A DNA stretch of 64,000 nt from Apostichopus japonicus (Eukaryota > Echinodermata > Holothuroidea > Aspidochirotida > Stichopodidae). The notes under the pieces are model-generated. The model had not been told where the DNA came from. It searched no databases and saw only the letters and a list, made by a program, of their open reading frames with translations. Shown here piece by piece: positions 42,110-55,900 of this stretch. How positions within the stretch are numbered: the stretch's first letter is position 1; each line of letters starts with the position of its first letter. The DNA is taken from NCBI RefSeq assembly GCF_037975245.1, contig NC_092568.1:13169501-13233500 (forward strand), read 5' to 3'. Position numbers and translations under genes: made by a program.

Positions 42110-43570
42110 TGATCTGATGGCAAATTTTCTTTGAAGAGTAAGTTAAGGAAAGTTGATTTACTGTTACTTTAGTTTGAAGGAAAATAGGGAAAATACCAGC
42201 TTTTACTCTTTCCACATAGCCTAGCCTATATGTATTCCTTGGTTCCTCCCCTAAATATGTTACTTTCCTCCCTAAGTCATTACTACATTACCACAGTATC
42301 TTCAATAACTACAAATATCTCTTCCCATATAGCCTCTGATTCCCTATGTTACTTTCTTTCTCTAAAACCTCCTTATCATAAATTACATTTACTACAGTTG
42401 CTTCAATACCTAACTAACGTTTATACGTTTTTAGGGGAGGATTGACACTGCTGAGACATTCCCACAAATCGATGCCATTCTGAGTTTTATGTCTGTATGA
42501 GTGTTAGGTATTGTTGTTGCTATATTATGAAGTATACTGTATCTGCAATAAATAATTTGTTCTCACAATATCATTTTCCAAACCACCCTAAATAATGTAG
42601 TGTTATTTTAAGTGACGTTCACAAACACAAAACAAGACATTTAAAAACCTCAGAATAGACATCTTTTGTATAGAATGAACCATGCCACAAATCACAAACT
42701 TTGCTGGCAACAAAATCAAAGTTAATTTTTTTTTAATTTGTAGCCAGGAAAACAGAAAGTATCTTCAAACCATTAAATGCATTTGAAAGTTTCTATTGGG
42801 AATAATACATTAGGTTATTTAGTTATTTAATTTGAGGCCCCAAAGAAAATTTGAGTATCTACACCCTCAACATCAGGAGATCAAGCAGCTAATAAGCTTA
42901 CTCATAACTATTACCTAATTTTGTTCTCATTTACTGTTTCCTATATAAGTATGTTCTTAATTTGAGCAAATCACCACCCAAGTACTAGGTAAGCGATCCC
43001 AACAAGTTTAATATTGATGTTGTTTCTATCGCATTATATAAATGCATTGTGGATTGAGTGAAGCTTCCACTCCTGCTTTTGGCCATATATGAATGAGTTA
43101 CAAATAAATGTTGCACAGAAAACTTTTTAATTGAAATATGTGGTCAGAAGGACTTCAATGACTTTAGCAAAGTTGCAAATTGCAATAAAGACATTTCAGG
43201 AAAGCATAGCGATGAAACAGAGAAAAACAAGGTGAAAGATTTAGTATCACATCTATGATAACATCCCACATAAATTGCAAACATAAGCATGGCTGTACAG
43301 TAACTTTTAAAACAACTTGCCCAATCGGGATTTCTTAACTGAGAAAATCATTAATAGCAACTATTGTAATCTACGTTTGTTTTTGTACATGTACTGTATG
43401 ATAGTCATGATTGCTGATTGTCACTGCCTTTCCTTTTGGTGGAACTTCATTTGCTGCATTAGTAAATCCAAATTTCAGTAATGAAGATTGCTTCGTCATT
43501 CTTTTGAAAACAGAACAACCTATGAATATTACACCTTGCTGACATACTAACTTTCATTATATAATACACA
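42110..43570. other. Non-coding stretch with remains of the TTTCCTCCC element
   Basis: Its first ~330 bp contain TTCCTCCCCTAAATATG (42242), ACTTTCCTCCC (42262) and AGGGGAGGATTGAC (42433). CCACATAGCCTAGCC (42208) is the complement of a stretch at about 40265-40280. The rest is AT-rich without a recognised gene. Confidence 0.45.
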
Positions 43571-43578
43571 GCCTCTTT

Positions 43579-44829
43579 TAGTGTTCGACCGATAATCGGT
43601 TAGACAATCGGCATCGGGCCGATTATCAGACAATCGGTAAATAATCGGCATCGGCAAAATCCATTGCGCTACCGATTATTTGGAACCGATTATTACGTTC
43701 CACATAAAGGATCGTATTTTCCGCTTTAGAAATGGCATAAAATGATGAAATCAAGGCGCCAAATACTCCTAAAAATCCCTAAACACGTTTGGCGACAGTC
43801 CTCAGTAGTTCTACCACATTTACAGTATTTTGTGATTAGGCAAACATTCTTACGCATATTTTTGCGAAAAACCCGAAGAAACTTTTTTTCCCCTGACCGC
43901 ATGTACTGTGTACCATATGTGCTAAAATAACCCCTTACAGTAACTTAACTCCTTACCGCAACCGACTAAAAGCAAGTCTGATTTCCAGTGACATGCGCGA
44001 CAAAGTCAATGGGACTTTAGTGTGTGATTTCTCCCACATGTAGTTAAGTCAATGGAGAAGCGCCATTGACTTACTGTGTACGATCGTTTGAAACAACGTT
44101 CGATCGTAAGTTTTACCTCGCACATGGTGATCATTGAAAACTTGAAGCAAACGTCCGGGATTGTTTTACTTTTCATAATAAGATAAAACTGTTAGCAAAC
44201 TGCTTATCCACTAAAGAGCCTGTGTAAGAATATGTGTAAAAGTAAGTTGGCCTGACGTTTCGATCCTGCTATAGGATCGAAACGTCAGGCCAACTTACTC
44301 TTACACATTATTTTTCATATCAGATTATATATTTCGATATCAGCGAACGAAATAACAAATATTTTATTTATGTGAGATATACTTTTCACTTTATTTACGT
44401 TGGAGTTGCAACACTGATAATGGTTTTAATAGCAGTTGTAAAAGCTCTGCCTAACTTTTTTCTTTTTTTCATTTCGTAGCCTATGGCTACTATTTTCCCC
44501 CTCGATATGTAGTCTGTACAGCACTGTCATTAACTGTGTTGTGGCGGAATTGCAATATTGTGACTCCTCGTTATAATCGTGCAGCGCCCTATGTATGTAT
44601 TACAGTGTTCTTTACTTGCTCCATTAATCTTTACTGTGAAAAGTTAAGTCGTTCATTTACATCTTTGATTGTATTGGCCTAGAAGTTGGTAATCATGCAT
44701 AACACTAAATCATACATTAGGCCAGTTCCACGAAAATGTTGAAATAATCGGTAATCGGCATCGGCCGATTGTCACAGGAATTAATCGGTTATCGGTAAAA
44801 CCGATTGTCATACAATCGGTCAAACACTA
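43579..44829. mobile_element. Non-autonomous hAT-like element, GACCGATAATCGG family
   Basis: The ends are TAGTGTTCGACCGAT and the complement of TAGTGTTTGACCGAT, with an exact 8-bp duplication GCCTCTTT (43571-43578, 44830-44837). Subterminal copies of ATCGG/CCGAT words repeat at both ends, as transposase-binding sites do in this group. It is 1251 bp with no transposase. A separate hairpin sits inside at 44232-44308. Confidence 0.9.
44232..44308. repeat. Near-perfect 36-bp-arm hairpin
   Basis: Arms 44232-44267 and 44273-44308 are complementary at 35 of 36 positions around a 5-base loop (GCTAT). The core is GGCCTGACGTTTCGATCCT. It lies inside the hAT-like element, so it may be a nested mini-element or a captured RNA-hairpin sequence. 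Confidence 0.9.
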
Positions 44830-44837
44830 GCCTCTTT

Positions 44838-46031
44838 GGCATTCATAGGGCTGCCAATGATTGATATTCTCACCAAACGTACAACGCAAAGCAGCTTCTT
44901 TCATTCCTATAATTATAGCTACACAAATGAAGTCACATAGTTCGTACAATTAAACAATCACCCCGTTCCTTATGTGGTATGTGTCGTATGACATGATATG
45001 TCACTACTTTGTTCGAACTAACTGACTGATAATGTGTCCAAGGCCCCAACAAATTGACCAAAAATATACTCGCCAAATTCTAAATTCACTCGCCACTGTT
45101 ATTGCTTCGAGTCTCCATACCTTTAGTATAGAAAAAAACTACAACCATGTTTAAACTAAGGTTAGGCAGATACATAGCACTCCATAATGTACCTTGTGAA
45201 TGTTAAGTACTTTGCATGTGAAGTATGGAATTTAATCTCTTTCAACCAAAAGAAAGCGATGAACATTGTAAAACATCATTTATATGCATCTAGACTTAGT
45301 TTGACTCAAAAAGGTGCAAAGAACATCAGCAAAAATTCCTACCAAGGTAGCTTGGCTTCTTGGTTAGTAACTCTGCACATTTTCTTATTTATTTGTTCTT
45401 GTCTTTTAGCTGCAAAATGGTGTGCAAAAAATGTCATTGTTACTCCAGTACACAATTCAAAGCGATCTTTTACACAATGAAAATCTAAGGTTGACAAACC
45501 ATCTATCTTCCACTTGCCACATGTGTTGAATGAAAATCTGAAAAAGCTTTGCAAAAAATTGTGGCTGTGAGTGTCAGCAATCTTGTATTTTGCAAAATAT
45601 GACCACCTGCATGTAAAAAATGCCTAAATTAATATTTAAGGAGGTGTTTGACCACCTTAAATATATTTGTGTTCTGACACAAAACATTTTGTTCTTCATA
45701 TTCTTTTTGTTAGCAAACCATAATGCTTTCCTATCGTTGTTAGTGTATGGCACAGTGAAGCCTAAACATCTCGACAGTGCCATGCTTTCGGGGGAAATGT
45801 TTTCACCAAAATGACAGATAATCGTGTATTGACAGTGGATATGATTTTCTGTGTATCAACTCTAAATAGGTCTTGTTTCATTAACTGATGGATTAGGGGT
45901 TGCCTGTGCATAACCAAGCTGTCATGATGTCGGTGTTCAAACAAACTTTTTAATAGGTTTAGAAATGAACATATGAATGGTAAGCGGAACTTGGCGCTAA
46001 TATCTCAACTGTCCACTAGATGGCCATGGCC
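44838..46031. other. Non-coding stretch
   Basis: A plus-strand frame of 97 codons (45187-45480) has no family resemblance. No repeat or exon recognised. Confidence 0.45.
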
Positions 46032-46691
46032 TAGTGTTTATACAGTGTATCCGGGTACCCACCCGAGGCGATACTACCCGGTTCCTAATTTATTACCCGA
46101 ACCCTACGCAAAGTGTTATTTTTTTATTTTTTTGGCAAACCGATGGTAAGGCAAGGTTTCCCCATTGACTTAGTTTTCTAAAGCTACCATGTGGTCAAAG
46201 ATAACAGCAATAATGAAAAGTATTCCATGGATATCTTATAACTTTGTCACAATTTCAGTGAATTAACAAATGGTTAGGCTAGATTTCCCCATGACCTAGT
46301 GTGGTATTAGGCTACCATGTGGAAGAAATTGAAAGAATTCTCACAATTATTATTTTTTCATACGTTTATTTCATAGAAGGAATGAATGACAAGGAAATTT
46401 AAACGTTTATTCCAAATGCGATCAAATTGCTGGAATTGTGCAATCCTGCGGCTGGCCCTGCATTATAGATAGTAGTAGTAAAAGCTGTTTAAGTGCTAAA
46501 TTGGATATTTACATGGTCTAATCCAATAGAGGTGGAGAGCAAACATATTGCGGCAGTGCGATGTAAGTAGTGATGTTAAAAATCGCGATACAGGAGGGTA
46601 AACAATTTTTTTCGGGTACCCAGATACCCGCATGAAAACGGCTCTCGGGTACCCGGTTCCCGATTTTCGGACCCATGTACAGTAAACACTA
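46032..46691. mobile_element. Non-autonomous hAT-like element, CGGGTACCC-rich
   Basis: The ends are TAGTGTTTATACAG and the complement of TAGTGTTTACTGTACATG. Flanks CCATGGCC (46024-46031) and CCATGGAC (46692-46699) match at 7 of 8 bases, a likely hAT target duplication. CGGGTACCC words recur near both ends. It is 660 bp with no ORF. Confidence 0.7.
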
Positions 46692-46699
46692 CCATGGAC

Positions 46700-49600
46700 C
46701 TTCAGCTTTGACCTTAGAAGTGGCAATATGTTACTTTAATAATTCATTCAATGAGGGCATTTGAAGTGAGGAAAGCTTTGAGAGCAAAAAATTGTGAATG
46801 GTTACTTAACCTAAACAAGGAGTACTTGTACCTAGTTTCTCCACAAGTCTAGCAGTTTGTCTCTATGCTGAAGAGCACCTCCCTCAGACATGTAGCATTT
46901 ACAGTACTGTGTCAAAATATTCCCACTTATTACTTTATTAGCATGAATATTTTTCAAGCTGTTTATAGCACTATGACTGTTTTGATCACCCTTGAAGTAC
47001 ATGAGTAACATGACATTGCAATTCATCAAGAGTGGCTCAAATGAATCAACCTTGCCTAAAACTGGGACATTCAAGGATTCACCAAAGAAAAGTAGCTCTT
47101 TCAAATTGTCATAGAAGGATGAAATTCTTATCTATAGATACACACACTGTGCACCCTGGTGCGGAGCTTGTACACAGTAACTTTGTGTTTCCATCCATCA
47201 TACTTGTAACTTTCAAAAGCCGCCAGCCATCTTTTATTCATTGAACCTACAATGCGTGTACTATCTGTATGTGATACTGAAGAAAAGAATGCCAGAGCTG
47301 GATAGTTCAATGGATATTCTGAATTAGACAGAAATATCCAACAATTACAATATGCAACTATTTCGTAGAATTTTTTATAGTACGTTGTAATCGCATTATC
47401 CTGATGGAGGCAGCCTATTGTGACGTACATAGAAGTATTTGCACCCTTTATGGCTGCATAGTTGTACAGCAGAATTCAACTTTCAGCCTGTGTAAACTGT
47501 AAACCAAGCAGGCTAATTGGAAAACATGCAAAACAATTCCACCAGAAATGCCTAAAGCTCAAATTATATGTTTTCCATTTTTGCTGAAATCAAAGTGAAG
47601 ATATGATATGGTGATGGCATGTTTGGGTGTGTGTATGCTTATTTGTGTTATTCCTTGCCTTGTAAAATTCAAAAGGGTTAGTTTGGTTCACACTTCACTA
47701 TGTTACAACTCAGTACGTACAAGTGCCCTATTGTTCTTGTGGAGGTCAAATGGAATTCAAGTTGCACCAGAGATCAGATAACAACATTTTAAACATGGTA
47801 ACTCCAAAAGTAGTGCTTTATCAAACTATCCTATTGTTTCGAGGAAAAGTCAAACATCATTTGAAGTCAACCAAAAATCAACAGGCTGCCCCAACCATAA
47901 CTGCAATAACTCCATGTAAATCTTTGATGAACATCATACAATTTTCGCATGTGAGCCCACCTTAATGAGTACAAAGTTCCAATTCTTTTTGGGGTCAAAG
48001 GTCATTGGCCATCACTAAAATTCAAAATCTGAAACCAGGTAAAGCTTGCATGAACTTCTTGCCTGGTTCGGCTGGCTTGTAGATCCACCACTGTGAGCAC
48101 AACTACTTTTTTTGTGTGTTGTGGAAGGTCAGCAAAATCAAAGTACTGTATGAAAATATTTTAACTATCATACAGTAGCTCCAAAATAAAGCCTGGATGA
48201 ACTTCCTTCTTAACCTGTATGCCAACATTGGTACATGAACTTTGAGTCAACATTTGAAATATTGGAAAATCTCATGTTTTACATTATGTTCTTAGATCAA
48301 GACAAAGAACCACTAATTTCTCTTGAGTTTTGTTGCTTTCATGCCAAAATAGATGTCAATTCCTCAAGAAAGTGTTTCTTTCCAAATTCCAAGCAGCAGC
48401 AACCTCTGCATTTTACAGTACCTAGAACTTAGGACACTTGCACTTCAGATTTTTTTACAGGTAGTTTGACTTGCATTTTAAACCTGAAGCAAATATTGTT
48501 ATTGTCATCCAGTGATTAGGCTGATGGTGAGCTGATTGGTTGGAAAGAAAAATCTAGTGTCAAGTGGTAAAACCCAACCATGCAGCTACTGTACTATAAA
48601 CCAAATGGAACATAACGTAAATTAACGATGTTATTATTCATCATAATAGGTTACTCCCACATCCTTTTCTCATCTCTATCCATTCTCTTGTAATGTTCAG
48701 TGTAAATTTCCATGTTCTGTTGTACCAAACCGTTTTGCTGTGTGGTAGGACTCTACAGTACTTTTGCCTACAGTGCAAATTCAGTTCAGTGCATATGGAA
48801 CAGCTGTCAACATTTCAGGTATAACAAAAAGTCGAAGAGTCCATGCCTCCTTTCATATATATGCAATTTACTGTGTAGACTGTACCATATGTACAGTACA
48901 TTTGTGACTACTGCTAGCAGTGTGTTATAGCAGGGAATGTCATAACAACTCCCTGGTTACAGACTGCTGATTACTCCAACACAGTAGCTCTGTTCCATGT
49001 ACAGTGTAGTTAATACACAAGCTCCACGTCATTGCACTCATTACCCGCATTTCTGATGGCTTGTGTTCAGTCTGCTGTGCATAATGAGAAATATTGCAAA
49101 ACAGTGTCCCAATTTTTTTCCACCAATAAGCTGCTGTTGAATTTGAAAGCAACTTTGACAACAGAATACATAATGTACTGTAGGTGAACTCAAGATAGAA
49201 AATACAGATATAATTGTAAGCTTTTAATACTACAGTAGGACACATGTTGGTTGTCATGGAAAATATAGAAGTGATGTGCACTTTCATAATTATACCATTG
49301 TTATTGATTTGGGGCAGATTTAATTTTGTTTCCATATGCGCCAATGTTTGGTATTTCTATGCTGTATCTTCTCATTTATGATATCATCATACTGTACTGT
49401 GTTTAAGAGTGTGTGGGTATGTGAATTCTGTTTTTATCTCATGTTCAGTGTTTAAGATAATACCATTTAGATTCACAATAAATTGTTTGTTTGATTTATT
49501 TAGTCTCTTTAATCTACTGATGAAACAACAACCTTCTTTGTAACAACAGCCTGCACTTACAATAGTGTACATGGTTTTACAAAGTATATTTTAAATCAGT

Positions 49601-49960
49601 CTACAAGGGGATCAGTATCGTGACAACAAACAAGGAATTCGATTCATTGCTGCATCCCTGAAGTTACAGTACACCACTTACTGTACGTAACAAGGTGCAG
49701 TCAGTATGACACTGTTAGTGTCCATGAACAGATGTCTCCCTAAATCAATAGTTTAGACTGTTGAGGTTGTATTAATTACCTATTTATCCTATGATAGGTA
49801 ATGTTTACTTTCATGCATTATTCCCAAATTGCATTTCAGTTGTCATTTAAAAGTCTCAAACATTGGATCAGTCAAAGCAGAGTTTATAATCAGTTTTAAG
49901 AAGTACATTTTGTGTATTTCATACTAACAAGTTGATTGATTTGTACTTCCTTCTCAACAG
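46700..49960. other. Non-coding stretch upstream of the spectrin-like gene
   Basis: Two minus-strand frames (47430-47128 and 47104-46832) lie end to end and might be one decayed ORF. I do not recognise the product, and codon use gives no clear support. A leader exon for the gene at 49961 could lie here because that exon begins with a splice acceptor. Confidence 0.4.
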
Positions 49961-49980
49961 AATAAAACAAAAGAACAATC

Positions 49981-52900
49981 ATGTTTTCAATATCACCACG
50001 ACCAGTTCGAATCCCAGTCCTAACACCATTTCTTGCCAGGAGGAATTCATCCAAGAAATCACCGAAAGTGAGGAAAAAATCAGAAAAGTCTTCGTTCTTT
50101 ACTAGAAAGGTTAGCTGGAGAAGTAGCAATAAATGGAAACCAAACTGGAAAGCTTTAGGGGTAGACAAATCAACAGAGTGGGATGTAAGTATCTAATGTA
50201 ACTTATATTTAAATATTGGTAGGCTGCCTCATTTCATTCACTACAAAATGTTATGTTATGACTGTCATTACAGTTAGCCCTCTACAGTGTTTATATTGCT
50301 AAAAACAGCTGTACATTTTCATGAATAGTTGAAATGCCTGTTATGCAGCTGATGGAAATATATTGGTTTGTAGTTTCCAAGGTATTGTTCTTTGTTGATT
50401 AATCCATTCCCAAACTTAGATAACATCTTTCATGGTTTAGGTGTAAAGTTTCAGTTGTTTGTTAAATGAAGAACAATTCTACTAACACTTCACAGTATTT
50501 GTATTTGATAATATCTCTGAGGGTTCAAAATCCTTCATGGCCTTACTATGAAATTGTCAGTATGTTGCTTATAATATGAAGTTACCGTCATGAGTAATGT
50601 TCTAGAATGATATTAGGCTGTATCAAAGATTATGAGATTCAGAGCATTGTCATACTTAGTGAACCTGTTTGGTCACATGTGTAGATGTCCACTGAAAGCT
50701 GAAAGGTCCAAGGAGCATGATATCCTGAATTGTACTGTACATATCACCATGCTGTAAGTATGTGCATATGTACTGTAAATAGGCATCATGTTGTAGAGTC
50801 CAACACAGGTGAGCCAATTGTGGCCTGCTTGCAAATTTTCTGTGGCCCGGTATCCAAAACCTAATTAGTGTGCATAGTTTCTGTTATTTTGTAATCAATA
50901 TTGTAATACTTTAATTCTTTTAATAGAAGGTAGTACATCTTTTATTGTTGTGGCCGGTGGATTGGGTGCAAAATTCCTCTGCATTTTGTGCCCCCACTGG
51001 TGTACAAGTCCACCTACAGGTCAGTAACATGCATCATCAGCTCCGTCGGAATAAATTGGAGCACGGTCACTTATTTTAGCACATCGTCCTATGTAGGAAA
51101 CCCTTAAGCGTCCTGTACTCTTGCGATAGGGCAGTATTGCTATGCTATGCATCTATGCTTAATATCCTCATTCCCACACATGTTGCGCATTAAGAGGCAG
51201 TATCTGTACTGTGCAGAACTGTGTGATATGTCACAATGATTTATAACAAATATCAGTTTAAAGAGTTCTAGTAAAGACTTCTTAGGACACATTTCCTGTT
51301 GGTTTAGATGGAGTGATAGATATATAACTCTAGGAAACAACTTTCAGGCATGGCTTCTCTGAGATATCCTTTCACTCATAAAGACCTGTTGATGGAAAAT
51401 GAAATTTGAAATACAGTTTTGCCTCATTGAAAGGGATAGCAAAGAGGAGGCTGATGTATTAGTGACCTGAGTATGTTGTGGGAAAGGTCAGGTGTGGTGT
51501 AAGGGGGTCTGGTAGTAGTTTTGGAACAGTCATATTCTTCATTTCCAGAGCCAACAGTAACTGCCAGGTTGAAAGCTATTATCCTTCCTTTGAGGATGGA
51601 GGGTTGGGATGGGGCTAGGTAGGGAGGAGAGGGTTGGGAATGTTGTTATGTCAACTGACATCAGTGGTTTGTTTGACTTACCTTTTTAATTGTCTCTATC
51701 CATTGTTGACATTTATTGTTATGTCAACTGTATGGGTGGGCTATCTTGTCTTATTTGTGTGCACAATTTGATATCTAACTGTTTCATCCTATTCGACAAA
51801 ATTAATGATAGAAGTTCAACTGGCATATATCAGAATTTCGGTGAAAATAAATGTTCTTTGTAAATTGCTAACGACTTTGAAATTTATGTTTTTTTAGAAC
51901 CAGAAACTTAAATGCATAGCAACAGACTGTGACTACCTGACTGATCTTTCTTCAATATTTCATATTTTGCCAACTCTTTGTTCAAGTTACAACTCTCAAC
52001 TTAATTAGGAAACTAAAACCTTGACATGAAACTCATTTAGACTTGACCAAGGGATTTTCAGCTTCCATAAACGGCTCTCAGGAGCTTGACATTAATATAT
52101 CTGAGTCTGTCATCGCTCAAAATGAGTTCGAGGGAACACCACAAGCATTTGATGCTACATGGTTCGGTTGATGGTATGAGATACAGGTGCCAGAAACAAG
52201 GCATCTTGCGGGATATCCGCATCAAAATATTGCAATTTAACCAACTCACTAAAAAAAAATATTGAAGAGAGAGGGGGAATAAGTCATCTTCAAGTCTATA
52301 TGTCTTAATGAACAATTGTGACCGATGTTGCATAATAGCATTAAATCATGTTATCTTTTCAACCCAATCAGCATCCAAGATTTCACTATCTGCTACAGGT
52401 GATAGATACTTAAGGAAATCTGACAGAGGGATAACCAGTGTACTTCAGCAAGCAAATAGGCATAGGGGTTCGTTACAACTTGATGAGAGGATTTGTTCAA
52501 GGTTCACTTTTAGAGACATTGTATTTACAAGTTTTCACACTGCAAATTCTGGTAACCTCAAATTAGATTTGACCTAAATATAAAAGGGTTCTTAAACTTA
52601 ATAAGGTGGATCCACATACCAATTTTGAATTAATTTAAGACCACCATGAACTTTTGAAATTATTGCCTTTAAAGAGGTCACATTCACAGCCTCATGAACA
52701 CCAGGAATTAAAAAAAGGATAAAGAAATTAAATGATTCTCATCCATAAGGACAAAGTGTTCAGTCCGAGGGAGAGAAAGAGAGAGAGAAGTGGAGACAGA
52801 CAGATGTGTTAATACAGACTGTTTTGATTTGCTCACTGTCAAAATGTCACAATTAAAAGAATTTCACCCATGGTTACTGACTAATACAATATATTTACAA

Positions 52901-55900
52901 TTATTTACAACTTGAACATAAACAAAATTTCGTTCCCAGAGAACTGAAAACAGTCTGCATACACACACACCCACACACACACCTACATACACACACTGGG
53001 AAACAAACATTCCAAGTAATGACTTTGAAATAATTGCAACCATACAATTAATCACTTCAGTGACGGTGAGTGACCATCCACACGCAATTCTTTTCTGAAG
53101 TTTGTGAGAATGGTCAAGTATATAACTTATATTGTTATCCTGTTATCTTGGTCACAAGTTTTATCGCAAATATCTTCATGTGACCGTTGAGTCGCTAATT
53201 CAGCTGTTTTGTTGTCACTGGTTGCTATGCCATATGGTCAAAATCATGATGATTGTTGAACAGGGCTCAATTTTGCACCACAACTCAAAATCTTGTCGCT
53301 CGCGACAGATGTTGAACAAGATTCCATACACACGCTGCTCTCAAGACTTGCACAATTGTTAAGGAAACAGTGGACGATTTTGTCTTGTCATGTAAATGCA
53401 TATTTAGATCATAAGTCCACTGCCTCAACCACAACGCTTTCATGACAGGTTTCATGCAGTATTAGCTATAACTGACAAAGAAATGAACCTACCATATGAG
53501 TCATAGATTTTAAAATTGTAATTGAAGGATTATGAACCTTTTTTTAACCTTGTGTTAATTATGTACCTGCAATTAAGTATGAGAGCATGTTAAAAGACCT
53601 GTTACAAAATTTCGGTCATGTATGTGAAAGCGAGCTTTCAATGTTCTTCTAAAGTGCTTTCTTTTTCTTTGTTATAGGTCATATTGAATTGACTACTTTA
53701 GCAAGTTTAATGGTCTTGATCTACCACATCACTCACTTTAAGCTATACTGTCAGATATTAAAAGCACAATGTGGTGTTGACTTCAACAGAGTACTGATTA
53801 ATTAGCCTCTCATTACCTGTTTTATTTCCCAGAGAGTTCATACATCATGTAACATATGGCAATGAAGGAAGTAAATATGACAGTCAGGAAACGAGAAACG
53901 ATAACAAAACTAGTCAATCGTTTCTGGGAGACTAGTCTCTGTAGCTAGTTAATTATGGTATATTGAACTGCTTGTAGAACTTGTAGCCTGAGAAAATGTT
54001 TTGAGAAATTGAGTTACTAACCTATCATTCAATGGGAAATACCATATTGAAGAAGCTTACATTTTCTATTACAAGGCGTAAAGCACTAAAGGTAAGGTTT
54101 TGCTTAATGGTATTATGAGTTGTTTCTTCCTGCATTTTAGTTTCTGCTTTGAAATTAGACAACAAGCCTCTATCAGCTACACATCATGTGTATAGAAGTA
54201 TTACACTTTATGTGTAATTCATCGTTTGGCCTGAGATGCAATGTTGCTGGCATCAACAAGACCCTGAAGACAGATTATTTATTGCGGGGATGAAAAGATT
54301 TTCATGATGATGATGATTATAAAATGTTCTTCATAAGTCACACTTGAGTTCAGTTGCAGCATTGTCTGTTCCGTAGCATTGTATATTGGTATCTAGTTAC
54401 AGTACGCAGTCAGAGTAAAAAGTAATATATATTTTATGGGGGCTATTCCCCCACACACTCGATCAACGACACAATTGATCAGACATCCGATAAATGTGAA
54501 CCAGGCCAGTAATGAAGTAATAATTGCAAACATGTTTGAAGAAATGAACAATACTTTTGGCAATCGCAAAAGATTAATAACTTACGAATTCAATAATCAA
54601 CATTGCTACCTGGACTGAATGTTGTACTGCAGAACATTCGTATTACTGACAACTAAACGCATGAATCTGACCGGAGCAGGTGCTTGCCAATTTTTAACAC
54701 AGCACAGTGCTAGTGTAGCATTGTGAGAAACTGAGAACCTACAGGTCTTTTGCAATATTTGCTGACAAGCTGCTTTAGTGTTGGTTTTGATAGGTTAGGC
54801 TATTTTTCACCAACAGATGATGTATTAGTGCTAGCTTGTAACCAAGTAATCGCAACTTTGGTTTTGAGCGCGATTAATTGAACTTCCAAGTGTAATAGTG
54901 GCTACTGGCGACTAATTGATTACCACTATCAGCACTAGTGTATGCCATCACAATAAATGTTTAAAAACAATTATTGGCAGAAATTGCTGAAACGTATCCC
55001 GCATGTGTGTCGTTATTTCCAAAAGCGGCTGTAGGCTAGACAAACATGTGTGAATCACTAGAAATTACAACGGGATGTATGCTAATAGCATATAACACAT
55101 GTTAACGACACACACTAATGACTGCATTACCCCACTGATGAACATTTTTCGGAAGGGGTGCATTGAAAACTTCAACATTTTCGAGACTCAAAAGTTGTGT
55201 TCAAACAAATAATTACTGATTTGTGTGAAACTGTAACAGAAATAAGTAATGATATATCTTAGTGACATAATACTGGGGGCAATTTTGCTGACAATTCTAT
55301 TTCTTTTATGGCCTCGGGATGTTCTTCAGAGGGCTGTTTTGTTGAGGCTGACTGATGTAAGTATTGCACTATACTACAGTCTGGCAATGTTTTGTGCTTA
55401 AAATAAGATCAGCAATGGTGTTAAATTACTGAAGAGTGCTTTTCCCTTTCATGTAACTGTTTACTTTAAGTGGTTTTACCTTGCAAGTACTCTTAACTCT
55501 TCAATGAATATGAACATGAATTAAACGTGTTGTGTTAGTGCTGAAGGTATATGGACCAACTCTCTGTGTATGAATTACATGGTAGGTATTGTAGATGCCA
55601 TTGATCAGATAGCTGAGACAAGACTTTTAGGATGGAGGAGGAGGAGATTTTGCCTCATCTCCATCCTTCCTTCGCTCATCTAAGGTGAAAGAGGACCTAC
55701 AGTAGTGATATGATATAAAGGATGGCATGAGAAACCATCTAACTGTAAGTTGATGTGTAGATGTAATGTATGCACATCCTTTATTGAGCTGACACATACA
55801 GTACTGCAGAATTTCACATATTAATGATGGCTGGTGACATTCATTAGGGATGACATTACTACATAGGCACACTGCACTGACTACATAGCAGTTAAACTGT

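Noticed and set aside
50003-50026. tRNA-like 3' end (AGTTCGAATCCCAGTCC...ACACCA)
   Set aside because: No matching acceptor stem, D-arm or anticodon arm upstream; the sequence is part of a coding exon with a good donor.
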